Shown here: piece after piece, positions 10,563-20,559 of the stretch
Numbering within the stretch: position 1 is the stretch's first letter
Layout: each line of letters begins with the position of its first letter
Assembly: GCF_017591425.1 (NCBI RefSeq)
Contig: NW_024466218.1
Location: 10,120,001 to 10,184,000, forward strand
Length of the DNA: 64,000 nucleotides
Direction of reading: 5' to 3'
Source: Ochotona curzoniae
Taxonomy: Eukaryota > Chordata > Mammalia > Lagomorpha > Ochotonidae
Translations under genes and position numbers: made by a program
The notes under the pieces: generated by a model
What the model was told of the DNA's origin: nothing
The model's database searches: none
What the model saw: the letters and a program-made list of their open reading frames with translations, nothing else

Positions 10563-11212
10563 AAACGAGTAAGCTGGACTTAATTTTCCTTTCTGATTCA
10601 GCTGTGTAGAAAAAAATTATCAAGGACAAGGACTGTTAATAATATGAACTTTATTTAAAAACAAACAAAGCCGTGTTGCTTACCCTGTGATGGTGCACAG
10701 GAGACCCTCACTGCTCAGCTTGGAGATTATTCAAGTTGAAGAAATTGCTTTTTCTGCTTGTTCCAGGGAGGAACATTTGTGAATTCAGAGAACTAAATCA
10801 TAATCTTTTTTTCTAAGATAGTATTTAAGGTACATTTACTTATGGAAGAAAAAACATAACAATTCTTTTCTTGATTTTGTCCAGTTTTCTTCAAGACTAT
10901 AATTATTTCTTTCACAGTAATTTTGTCACTAGAACACTTGGACTTTTAAAAGTGACGTTTTATGCCAATTGACAAAAATATAAATTAGAAAGAATAAAAG
11001 AAATAACTTATGGGAGCTTGGCTTTCTTAATCCAGATGTCATTTGTTTCAATTTCTGTATTACTCTAAGTTGTGAGACATATTTTTGTACATAATTGAAC
11101 AATCTGTAATGAAAGGGGATAAAACCCACAGATTTTATACTTGATTTACAATTGAGAACATTACAGATTCAAGAAGACACAAGTCTAGGCTAGCCATCAG
11201 GGATTAGAAGGC
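10563..11212. other. Non-coding, nothing recognised
   Basis: A/T-rich sequence; no gene or repeat identified. Confidence 0.5.
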
Positions 11213-11529
11213 CCAGATGGGCCTGCACTGTGGCTTAGCCAGTGAAGCTGCCGCTTGCAATGTTAGCATCTCAAAGGGATACCAGTTTGCGACCTGGCTG
11301 TTTCACTTCTGATCCAGCTCCCTGCTAATGTTCTTGGGAAAGCAGCAGAAGATTGTCCAAGTGCTTGGGCCCCTTCAGCTGCCTGTGAAACTCAAAGAAG
11401 AAGTTTCTGGCTCCCAGCTTTGCCTGGCTCAATGTCGACCATTGAGCCGTTTGGAAAGTAAACCAACAGATAGAAGACCTATCTTTCATCTCTTTATGTA
11501 TACTCCTGCCTTTCCAACAGATAAATCTT
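11213..11529 (+). repeat. CSINE, older subfamily
   Basis: It runs from GGGCCTGCACTGTGGCTTAG through TCTGATCCAGCTCCCTGC and ACCAACAGATAGAAGACC to the tail ATAAATCTT. The tail was the target of the next SINE. Confidence 0.85.
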
Positions 11530-11862
11530 TTCCTAAAGATGTATTTATTTTTATTGGAAAGGCATATATACAAAGGAGGAGAGACAGAGAGAGATCTTCC
11601 GTCTGTTGATTTACGCTACAAGTGGCCGCAAAGGCTGGTGCTGCACCAATGCAAAGCCAGGAGCCTGGAGCTTCCTCCAAGTCTTCCACATGGGTGCAGG
11701 GTCCCAAGACTTTGGGACCGTCCTCAACTGCTTTCCCAGGCCACAAGCAGGGACCTGGATGGGAAGTGGGGCCACCAGGACACAAACCAGCGCCCATTTG
11801 GGATCCCAGCAGGTGCAAGGCAAGGACTTAAGCCACTAGGCCACCGCACCAGGCCTGATAAA
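11530..11862 (-). repeat. CSINE, young copy inserted in the tail of the preceding SINE
   Basis: A full-length antisense copy from AAAGATGTATTTATTTTTATTGG to CCACCGCACCAGGCC. A 9-bp direct repeat ATAAATCTT (11521-11529 and 11863-11871) flanks it and is the tail of the plus-strand SINE, so this insertion is the younger one. Confidence 0.9.
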
Positions 11863-11879
11863 ATAAATCTTAAAAGAGA

Positions 11880-12472
11880 GCGATACTAGGACTGGAACCT
11901 CAAATATGAATTCACAATTTATTTCTTTCTATAAAATCATGGTGGTTATAATACTTAGAATATTAGTATTACTATGCTTAGAATACAAATGCTTAATCCG
12001 TAGTAGTCAATATATTTAGAAAAATTACATTGTGTCAAAAATTGTGCTCATATATTCATTCTGCTGATTATCACACACACACAAAACTTTATAACACCTC
12101 TTTTATCTGTTATTCTGAACCAAAGTTGAATTTGTGCAGAAATAGCATTAAATAAACTATGGAGCAAAGACATCAACTTGGCTAGAAGACAGAGGATTCC
12201 ACCCAATCCAAACCGCTGATTCTCTAAATCGGGACCCAGTGAAAAGCTAAAGCTTGAAGCATCAGGGTAAGAATGAGAGAATTTAAAAAAAAGAAAGAAA
12301 AAGAAAATATAGTGGGAACTACACCATCCTGTAAAAACAAAGCAACCGAGCAGTAGGGATTGACTGAGGGGTTTTATCTGGGCACAGCAGTCAGATACTG
12401 ATATGGCCTTAATCTTAGACTACCTGTTAATATAATAGGTATCTATTAAGATGGGAAAGTTGGGCATTCAAA
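11880..12472. other. Non-coding, nothing recognised
   Basis: A/T-rich, with a short (CA)6 at 12072 and an AAAG-rich patch at 12280-12310. Confidence 0.5.
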
Positions 12473-12483
12473 TTTGCAGGATA

Positions 12484-12832
12484 GGGCCCGGTGTGGTGGC
12501 CTAGCGGCTAACTTCCTCACCCTGAATGTGCCAGGATCTTATATGGGCGCTGGTTCTAATCCTGGCAGCTCTACTTCCCATCCAGCTCCCTGCTTGTGGC
12601 CTGGGAAAGCAGTCGAGGACGGCCCAAAGCCTTGGGACCCTGCACCTGTGTGGGATACTTGGAAGAAGCTCCTGGTTCTTGGCTTCGGATTGGCACAGCA
12701 CCGCCCTTGGCGGTCACTTGGAGAGTGAATCATCGGACGGAAGATCTTCCTCTGTCCTCTCTGTATATCTGTGTATGTCTCTCCTCCTCTCTGTATACCT
12801 GAGTTAGCAATAAAATGAATCTTTTTAAAAAG
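12484..12832 (+). repeat. CSINE, young full-length copy with Pol III boxes
   Basis: The reference copy for the family here. The tRNA-derived head carries an A box TGGCCTAGCGG (12497-12507) and a B box GGTTCTAATCC (12552-12562). Next come the unique body (CATCCAGCTCCCTGCTTGTG, GAATCATCGGACGGAAG), a CT-rich stretch and an A-rich tail. An 11-bp TSD TTTGCAGGATA lies at 12473-12483 and 12833-12843. Mobilised in trans by L1; no protein encoded. Confidence 0.95.
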
Positions 12833-12882
12833 TTTGCAGGATATAGGCACAATGGCACACATCTGAAAAGCATACCTTGATA

Positions 12883-13190
12883 CTATTTAATTGTTAAGGC
12901 TTCTTGTTGAGCGGTTTTCTCGTTGGAGAGTGACTGCATCGCCCTGTCTTGCCTCAGAAGGCTTGAGACAGATGCTTCAACAGTGACTGCGACACAGCAG
13001 TAAGGACATGGAGGGGAAGTGAGATTCCTACGAAGGTCAGTTGGATTCTGACTCACATACTGATCCTGCATCATGGTCACTTGCAATAACCTTCCTTTAT
13101 CCTGAATGGAGTCTTTGTAGACGACGACATCCTGGCCGCAGATTGTTGATCTTTATATTGAGGTTTTTCATGGTGATAATGGTAACACTG
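12883..13190 (-). pseudogene. Unidentified coding-like, CpG-retaining segment
   Basis: On the minus strand an open frame of 67 codons from the first ATG (13086-12883) ends in a stop. The same frame stays open upstream, while an adjacent frame beginning MKNLNIKINN at about 13170 overlaps it one base out of phase. At least eight CpGs in about 250 bp is well above the local background. I do not recognise the protein. It could be a decayed retrocopy, a conserved element or chance; no poly(A) tail or TSD is visible. Confidence 0.25.
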
Positions 13191-13424
13191 ATTTTCTCAA
13201 ACTTTTTTTTCTTTTATACATCAAGAGTCTTCTCGCATCTGTGTGTAGTTTTCGGCTTCCTACGGCATCCACAGTGCAAACAGCATGTGTTTCTTAACAA
13301 TTCCAAAGTAATGATCATGAGAACTAGAAAGATGGCTAAATTGAATCACTACATCAGTTGAGGGTATGGACCAATGGAGTGACTGGGATGTGTGGAAGAT
13401 GTTTTTTGGTTACTCATTCATTCA

Positions 13425-13560
13425 CAAACTTCCTTATTTTTCCTCCTTCCTCAGATATTTCAGGTCTTTGCCTCAGGAGCTCTTTCATTTGGCTCCTGGG
13501 GTTATTCCACATAGATATTCTTTTAATCATGTGTTAGGTCTTTTGTTTGTTTAAACGTTC
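13425..13560 (+). repeat. Possible L2 LINE 3' fragment
   Basis: CTTCCTCAGATATTTCAGGTCTTTGC and the following CT-rich order resemble the L2 3' region. Match quality is weak. Confidence 0.35.
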
Positions 13561-13588
13561 TTCTGGCACTACAAAATGTACTAGCTCA

Positions 13589-13589
<1 letters not shown>

Positions 13590-13627
<38 letters not shown>
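13590..13627. repeat. (GT)n microsatellite
   Basis: An uninterrupted TG run of about 19 units. Confidence 0.95.
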
Positions 13628-13628
<1 letters not shown>

Positions 13629-14170
13629 CTGCCCTAATCACAAAATCAGCTATTGCCCCAAAGAATTGTGGTAACTTCTTATGAGTATTTTACAAGATCT
13701 GGGCATACATTCCGCTCATGGCAATTGGTGTTTAATTTTAGACCTTCCCAGATGACAGAAGAGATAAATATATACACACATATATACTACCTTTATGTAG
13801 GCATATCTGTAAATATTGTATTTGCAGTTAGCTGTGTCAACATTCAGTTAAATAGGAGTTCATACTGACAACTCTAATTCCAAACCATTTACATATATGT
13901 CACTCCAACCCTTTGCTGTTGCTTTTCTGTAGACACCTGTTCTAACACTGAAGCATCTTTCTCCACCCACCTGACATCCCCTTACCTAATGGTTCGAGTA
14001 TAAATGTATGTAAGTATCAGAATTGTTGATCTTTGCCGACAGGAAACAAGTTCATCAGCTGGATAAAGCTTCTGTTGCTGTCAGTTTCATAGATTCCACT
14101 CAGACCTAAGGTCACTTCAGTGTCTCACTCTGTCCCTTTAGTGGAACTATGGTTATTTTGCTCAGTTTTA
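13628..14170. other. Non-coding, nothing recognised
   Basis: No gene or repeat identified. Confidence 0.45.
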
Positions 14171-14171
14171 C

Positions 14172-14465
14172 TTTTTTAATTTTTTGGTGTTTTCGAAAGA
14201 AAGATAGAGAAGAGAGAGATGTCAACTGCTGGGTCATAGCCCAAATGCTCACAATAGCCAGAAAAGGGCCAGGCGTCAGTCTACACCAGGGCAGGCTTCA
14301 TGTGGACGCAGAGTCAGAAACCTGAGCTATCAGCCACTGCCCCCCTGGGTGTGCAGCAGCAGGCAGCTGCATCTGAACTGGGGATGCCAGGACTTCAGCC
14401 AGGTACTCTGTTTTACGATGCTGGAATCCCAGGCAGTTTCTTAGTGTTACACTAAATCATAGCTT
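14172..14465 (-). repeat. CSINE, strongly diverged
   Basis: The antisense order is kept (AGAGAAGAGAGAGATG, CAACTGCTGGGTCATAGCCC, ...GTGTTACACTAAATCATAGC), but many positions have changed. Confidence 0.6.
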
Positions 14466-14489
14466 CCAGATTTGTTTGTTGTTGTTCTG

Positions 14490-15235
14490 TCAAATTCTTC
14501 ATTCCATTCTGGGATACTCTGAACTTTGACATGTTTTAATTTTAAAATTTCATATACCTAAGTTCATTTCTTTTTGTGGAAAATATTATATGCATTCTGA
14601 CACATGTGTCATATCCTCTGCTCCTTCACTTACTCAAACCATCCCCAACGCAGACACGGGGAACAACTGATGATTTTAGTGTGCGATTCTGCTGTTCCAG
14701 AATGATTCTGCTGTTCCAGAATGTTACACGTTAGGAAGAGAGACTGTGCAATCTCTTTGGGACAGACATTCACCTAGCAATACATTCTTACAATTTACCA
14801 ATGTTTCAGTTACTCTTATTTCTCACCAAGAGTCCATTGTTCTATTACAGATGTAGCAACTTGTTATTTGATTACTGATTAGGGAATTTTTTAAAATTTC
14901 ATCCATTTCTTGGCGAGGAAACAACATTTCACATTCACTTTTTGTATGTATGTTATGTTTTCAAATCACTCGGGTGGAAATCCAGGGCTGTACTCTCTGG
15001 CTTATGTTCTAACATTATGTGGATCTCCAAAGTGACTAAGTCAGTTTGTAATCCCATCTGCAGTAAGTGAAAGTTCCAGTTGTTCCACATCCTTCCAGAA
15101 ATTGACATTGTCATCTAAAACAAAATAGCTATTCTAATAGGTGATTTGTTGTATTTCGATTTACTTTTAGTGTTTCCATTCATTCCAGAAAGAATTAGGA
15201 AGTATTCTGTTTTCACTTTCTAGGAGAACATGTGC
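14490..15235 (-). mobile_element. L1 (L1M-type) 3' region remnant
   Basis: CCAAAGTGACTAAGTCAG..., AAGTTCCAGTTGTTCCACAT, and TATTCTAATAGGTGATTTG are the antisense of the well-known L1M 3' segment. A related copy lies in sense orientation at 48.3-49.0 kb. No open frame survives. Confidence 0.75.
14685..14722. repeat. Exact 19-bp tandem duplication
   Basis: GATTCTGCTGTTCCAGAAT occurs twice head to tail (14685-14703, 14704-14722) within the L1 remnant. Confidence 0.95.
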
Positions 15236-15382
15236 ATATATACATACATAGGAATGTATATAAAATAGAAATATTTTCAACTTTAGACCATGATAGAGCA
15301 CTATCAAGACCGTCAGAACCTTGAGCTTTCCAGTGTTAAATGCTATTACTTGACATAATTCCTTTTTTCTTCATTTTTTTCT

Positions 15383-15560
15383 TTATGTATTTATTTACAT
15401 TTTTAATTTTACGATACAATTCCATATGGTCTGGGATTTTGCTACCCCTCTCCAAATTCCCTCCCCCCAAATGATTTTCCCCATATTGTAACAGTCGTCC
15501 TTCATAAGCAGTCACAAGTCCATTAGTCTGTTATTTAAGTGACACAATTCCTCTAATATG
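15383..15560 (-). mobile_element. Lagomorph L1 3' UTR end
   Basis: ACGATACAATTCCATATGGTCTGGGATTTTG... to CTTCATAAGCAGTCACAAGTCC... TCTGTTATTTAAGTG is the same unit as 17845-18150. It is the 3' terminus of an L1 lying on the minus strand. Confidence 0.8.
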
Positions 15561-15774
15561 TAGAAATAGGACTCCTTAATTTTATTTATTTATGTTTTAC
15601 TTTTCCTCTTGTGAGTTTGGTAGTTATATATTTCAAGGCTCTAGTCCAAATTATCTAAGTTATCACACATGTGGGCTTGGAGTTGTGCATAGCATTCCTT
15701 AATTATCTATCCTTTGAAGTCCACAAGTTAAACACCAGTGACCTCTTTTATTCTCTACGCAGTGTGTTGTTTTC

Positions 15775-16065
15775 TTTTCTCGTGATTTGTCTGACTAGAT
15801 GTTTTTAATTGTATTGCTCTTTGCCGAGAACCAGCTTCTTTTCCGTACTTTTCAGAATTCCATTGATTTTTGGTCTAGTTTCCTATTAAGTCTTTTCTTC
15901 TTGGTTTTTAAACTTCTGATCTTCCTTTTTAGATGAATAGAGAGGTTACTGGATTGTCTTTTCTGGTTCATATATTTAATGCTGTAAGCTTCCCGCTGAA
16001 CACTGTTTATGCTGCAGCCTAATTTTTCAATTACATGTAATTAAAAATGTATTTTTAAATTTCTC
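15775..16065 (-). mobile_element. L1 ORF2 fragment (linker/RT-side), decayed
   Basis: GAGAACCAGCTTCTTTTCCG, AATTCCATTGATTTTTGG and TTTAATGCTGTAAGCTTCCC correspond, antisense, to the L1 ORF2 segment between endonuclease and reverse transcriptase. It has many stops. Confidence 0.65.
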
Positions 16066-16289
16066 CACATTTGCCTTTGTTTTTGGTGGGTGCTATCCCG
16101 CTTCCCTGTCAAGTTAACATCTTCAAGTATCATTTGGAGGGCAGGTTTGGAAGAGGCAAATTCTTCTAACTATTCTTTACTGGGGAAGAATTTTATTTCA
16201 CTTTCAAAGACAAAGGAAAGCTTTGCTGGATATTTTCTCCTGAGCTGACAAGTTTTTTGCTTTTAGAATCTGGAATGTGTTGCTCCATT

Positions 16290-16870
16290 CTCTTCAACCC
16301 TGTGGAGTTTCCTGTGACAGGTCTCCTGTGAATTTAATTGCCATTCCTTTATATGTCAGTTGATTTTTTTCACATGCACATTTAAGGATCTTTTCCTTGT
16401 GTTTGAATGAAGAGAGCTTGATTATCATGTGTCTTGGAGAAGATTGCTTTTGGACAACCCTGTTGGGAGTTCTGTGCCCCTCCTGGCTCTTGTTTCCCAA
16501 TTCTTTATCTAAATTAGGGAAATTTTCTTTTATTATTCCATTAAATGCATTTTTAAACCCAGCTTCTCATTCCTAAACTTCTGGAACTCCCCTAACTCTT
16601 ATGTTTGACTTTTTAATAGTGTCTTTCAGTTCTTGATACCTTTTTTAGTTTGACCCAGCTCTGCTTCCAGCTTTTTGATTGTTTCCCCCTGGTGACAGAA
16701 AATATCTTCTAATTCTAACATTGTTTCTTCTGCTTCATTCATCCTATTTTGGAGACTCTCACTATACTTTAATTTGCTCCACTGTATTCTTATTTCTGAT
16801 ACATCAGCTTTCATTTGACTCATTTCCTTTGTGACATGTTCCTTAAATTTCTTGAACTCCTGAATCACAT
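16290..16870 (-). pseudogene. L1 ORF1 remnant (coiled coil and C-terminal domain)
   Basis: The minus frame at 16860-16626 gives a heptad-like helix (EFKKFKEHVTKEMSQMKADV ... RMNEAEETMLELEDI), the ORF1p coiled-coil region. The minus frame at 16500-16294 gives PRHMIIKLSSFKHKEKILK ... YKGMAIKF, the hallmark C-terminal domain of ORF1p, an RNA-binding chaperone of L1 RNP. The two parts are in different frames with stops between, so this is a dead copy. ORF1p in an intact element is about 300-340 residues. Confidence 0.85.
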
Positions 16871-16899
16871 AATTCTCATTGTTGATAAGAAGCTTTATA

Positions 16900-17155
16900 G
16901 CACCTGCCATAACCAAAGGCAAATGTGAAGAGCATCCCAGTAAAATAACAGAGAAGACTAAAGCAATGAACAACTCATTGCTAAAATGACAGGACCAAAT
17001 CACTACCCATTCATATTAACCCTGAATGTAAATGGCTTAAACTCATCAATCAAATGTCATGGATTAGTAGACTGGGTTAAAACACAAAACCCATCTATTT
17101 GTTGCCTACAGGAGGCATCGTCTCACCAACAAAGATCAGGGGAAACTATATCTCA
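16900..17155 (+). pseudogene. L1 ORF2 endonuclease N-terminus, opposite strand to the ORF1 remnant
   Basis: Plus-strand translation from 17018 reads LTLNVNGLNSSIKCHG...VDWVKTQNPSICCLQE, the start of the APE-like endonuclease of L1 ORF2p. The NxNG catalytic Asn motif and the QE catalytic Glu motif are both visible. It breaks off at about 17155. The ORF1 remnant immediately left lies on the minus strand, so the element is internally inverted. Confidence 0.85.
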
Positions 17156-17389
17156 TGGATTTTGATTTTTTTTTCAGTTTCATCTCTTCAAAACACTTTC
17201 TTATTAAATGGTTGACTGACTCATAGATCATACAGTAGAATCATTTTTTAAAGAAGGTTCTTAATTTTTCATTTCTTCAGTGACACATTAGTCCTTCAAT
17301 AGCGTGTTATTTAACTTCACAGTGTTTTTAATTTGTCTTTTCTTCCTGTTGATTTGTTTTGTGGCTTTTCATTTAAGGTCATGTATAGT

Positions 17390-17700
17390 AACTGTGTATA
17401 ATGGAGACTATCATATCCAGATGTGAGGATACAATACAGTATGTGTCTCTACTTCCAGATCAATCATGGACTCCCAATGGAACTGTTTACTATATCTTGA
17501 CAATAGGATGCTGGACTTTGCCCATGCCTGCAATGATGGATTTATGACTGTTTATAAAGAACTATACTACTGTATCAATAAAGAGGAAATCAGTGTGTGT
17601 GAGGGGATTTAGGAAGTGAGTAGGGGAAATCCCAAGACCTATGGAACTGTATCATAAAATTATATATGTATATATATTAAAACAATAATAACAATAAAAA
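17390..17700 (+). mobile_element. Lagomorph L1 3' UTR, sense orientation
   Basis: GAGACTATCATATCCAGATGTGAGGATACAATACAG... ATGGACTCCCAATGGAACTG ... GGAACTGTATCATAAAATT, ending in an A/T-rich tail. It is the reverse complement of 17845-18150. Confidence 0.85.
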
Positions 17701-17844
17701 AGAAGAAAAATTTAAATAGGTATGTATTTTAAAATTTATCCCAAGATTTCTTTGACCTCAGTACTACTTACCAGTATTTTTTTGAACTGAAAAATTTGAG
17801 TATTTTTCTAACCTTCATTCTCTGTTGGTTTCTTCTTTTTTAAA

Positions 17845-18165
17845 GAAAATTTTGAATTTTATGTTACAATTCCACAGGGTCTGAGATTTCCCCACCCTCC
17901 TCAAGTTCCCACCCCCGGCTGATTTTCCCCATTTTATTACGGTAGTATCGTCCTTCATAAGCAATCGTAAGTCCATAAGTCTGTTATTTAAGTGTGGCCA
18001 ATATAGCTGGCACAGACAATGACAGACAGTCCAGCATTTCATTGTCTAGATATGTTCAACAGTTTCATTGGGAGTCCATCTTTGATTTGGAAGTAGGGAT
18101 GCATATTGTATTGTATCTTCACATCTGAATATGATACTCTCTATTACACCATCACTATACATTCC
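17845..18165 (-). mobile_element. Lagomorph L1 3' UTR, antisense; inverted partner of 17390-17700
   Basis: ATGTTACAATTCCACAGGGTCTGAG ... GGAGTCCATCTTTGATTTGG ... CACATCTGAATATGATACTCTC mirrors the preceding unit over about 280 bp at an estimated 75-80% identity. The pair forms a tail-to-tail inverted repeat with a spacer of about 150 bp. Confidence 0.85.
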
Positions 18166-18228
18166 CTTACATGAGAAGTCACAAAATGAAGTCAACAACA
18201 GGTATGAAGTTAAAACAAAAAATTTACA

Positions 18229-18550
18229 TGCCATGATAGTGTAGTGGTTAAAGTCCTCGCCTTGCATGCACCAGGATCCCATATGGACACCAGTTCTAAT
18301 CCCGGTGGCCCTTCTTCCCATCCAGCTCCCTGCTTGTGGCCTGGGAAATCAGTCGAGGACAACCCAAAGCTTTGGGAACCTGCATCTGTGTTGGAAACCT
18401 AGAAGAGCTCCTGGCTCCTGGCTTCAGATCGGCTCAGCTCCAGTCGTTGCAACTACTTGGGGAGTGAACCATCAGACAGAAGCTCTTCCTCTCTGTCTCT
18501 CCTTCTCTCTGTATATCCACCTTTCCAATAAAAATATATAAATCTTAAAA
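18229..18550 (+). repeat. CSINE, young full-length copy
   Basis: TGTAGTGGTTAAAGTCCTCGCC head, B-box-like GTTCTAATCCC, complete body and tail. A 10-bp TSD AAAATTTACA lies at 18219-18228 and 18551-18560. Confidence 0.93.
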
Positions 18551-18569
18551 AAAATTTACAGCACCATGG

Positions 18570-19130
18570 AGTCTAAAAACATGTCACTGAATAACCAACA
18601 CATGATACTGGCTGCTAACTGTGTTCCATGTGTTCTGAGGACAAACTTTGTGTGAGTTTTAGGCTTCTGAAATTGCAAAATGTGTTTGATGTCCAGAATG
18701 TCATCTATCTTGTTCAATGTTCCGTGTGAGCTTGAATGTCTATTTTGCTATTGTCAAGTGGAGATGTCAGTTAGTTCCAGATGATTGATGGTATTGTGCA
18801 GATCAACTATATCCTTATTGATTGTCGCCAGCTGTATCGATAAATGACTGAGAGGGAGAAGTAGGCAGCAATACTAGTATACTTGTTTATTTTCCCTTCA
18901 GTCTTCTTATTTTAATCTCAACCATTTGGAGACTGTTTTGGGTGAATAGATGTTAAACATTATGCTTTCTTCACTCGTTATGGAGTGACATTCTTTATCC
19001 CTGATAAATTTTTATGAAATATGCTTTATTCAAGATTAATATTGGTAATCAACTTTCATTAGCATTAAAATGAAATACCTTTAAGCGTTCTTTTATTTAT
19101 ACCTTTTGGCAACTTTTAATTTCTCTCTCT
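18570..19130 (-). mobile_element. L1 ORF2 endonuclease-region remnant
   Basis: TTGATGTCCAGAATGTCATC, GATGATTGATGGTATTGTGC and CTATATCCTTATTGATTGTC match, antisense, the familiar L1 segment inside the ORF2 endonuclease coding region. No open frame remains. Confidence 0.7.
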
Positions 19131-19440
19131 CTTTATTTACTTATTTTAATGTATTTGTAAGTCAATGTCATGGGCTTTGAGGTAAGAGAAACAGATTTTC
19201 TATCTGCTGGTTGACTCCCCAGATTGTAGGAATGGTCAAAGCCAGAAGCCAGGAACTTCTTCCAGGTATTCCATGTGGATAGCAAGGGCTCAGTGCTAGG
19301 GCCATCTCCTATTGCTTTCTTAAGCTTCAGTAGAGAACTGAATCAGAAGTGGGACACCGGGGAATCAAACTGGAATCCATATGCAATGCTGAGGTTGACA
19401 GAGGCAACTTCATGTACTAAGCCACAGCACATACTGCAAG
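19131..19440 (-). repeat. CSINE, diverged
   Basis: ATCTGCTGGTTGACTCCCC, CAGAAGCCAGGAACTTCTTC and AAGCCACAGCACATACTGC in antisense order, inserted in L1-derived DNA. Confidence 0.8.
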
Positions 19441-19454
19441 CATTTATGTGACAA

Positions 19455-19720
19455 GTGGATTTTTTTTTTTTGTAGAGCAAATACAAACTTCTTTACATAT
19501 CTCCCAGATCTATATCCACATATTGAACCAACTACAGATTGAAGATAGTTAGAAACAAATAAAATGAAACAAAGAAACCATTGACTGTACTAAACAGGCA
19601 GACTTTCTTTTGTTATTATTACCTAAACAGTAAAATACAAGTCTGTTTGCTGAGCAGTTCATTGTAAGGCTTCTATGTGTCCCTGCACTGATTGAAAGTG
19701 TGTAATAAATGTACATAAGT
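19455..19720 (+). repeat. Old interspersed repeat, family not assigned
   Basis: CATATTGAACCAACTACAGATTG ... ACTGTACTAAACAGGCAGACTT ... TTATTATTACCTAAACAGTA resembles a common old mammalian repeat characterised by a CAACC-CGGATTG block. I cannot name it safely. Confidence 0.45.
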
Positions 19721-19869
19721 TAGACACAAATACAAATTCTGTGCATTTTACGTAAGGAACTTGAGAAACTTCAAGATTTGCTATAGGAGAGAGGGTCCTC
19801 AAACAGGCCTCCCATGTATACCAAAAATTGAATGTATAGTTGGGTCTTGTTTGGTTATGTTTGGCATTT

Positions 19870-20500
19870 AAACTTAAAATAATTATATAGTTGGAATGGT
19901 ATCTATCATGGTATTTTCCATTTTTTGGCAATTATTCTGTTTCTTTTCCATTCTGTTATTTCCACTCTTTATTTTCTCTGCCTCTCATGTAATCCTCCCC
20001 TCCCCTTCCTTTCCTTTTTGCATTTATAGTCCTTACTATGACAATCAAACTTATATTTTCCTGTCTAATAATTCCAACATCTTTGTAATATCGGAGTCTA
20101 GTTCTAAAGACTGCTTTGACTTACTACTTTGATTCTGCTGCCTTTTGACATGCTTTAAATGACATTTCTTGCTGAAATCTGGACATGTTGTGTTGTACAA
20201 TAGAAATTAGAAAATAAGTCTGTAGTTTTAGCAATTGTGATGAACTGGTAGGAATCAGACTGCATTTAATTTAAATATTTACTATAGCCAGGGGTGTGAG
20301 AGACTTAGCAACCTTCTTATGTTCTCCCACCACACACCTATTCCATTGTCTCCACCAGGTACCACCTCAGAGATAAGCTGTGTTTGCAGCTGCCTCAGCT
20401 ATATTTGCTAATACTGTGGAGCCCTGATGGTGCAGTAGGAAAGTCCAGTTGAGAGGACATTCTGTAATTTTTAAGTGAATCTTAATTAATTTTCATTAAC
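19870..20500 (-). mobile_element. L1M 5'-side remnant
   Basis: GTCTAATAATTCCAACATC, CGGAGTCTAGTTCTAAAG and GAAATCTGGACATGTTGTG are the antisense of a well-known L1M segment found upstream of or around ORF1. Confidence 0.7.
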
Positions 20501-20559
20501 TAACTGATTAATCCACTTAGTGTTCCTCTTATTCTATAGTTCGAGGCTATAGCCATCAA

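Noticed and set aside
12497..12562. Possible tRNA gene (A and B box)
   Set aside because: It is the head of a CSINE. Cloverleaf pairing is not kept and the same unit recurs dozens of times.
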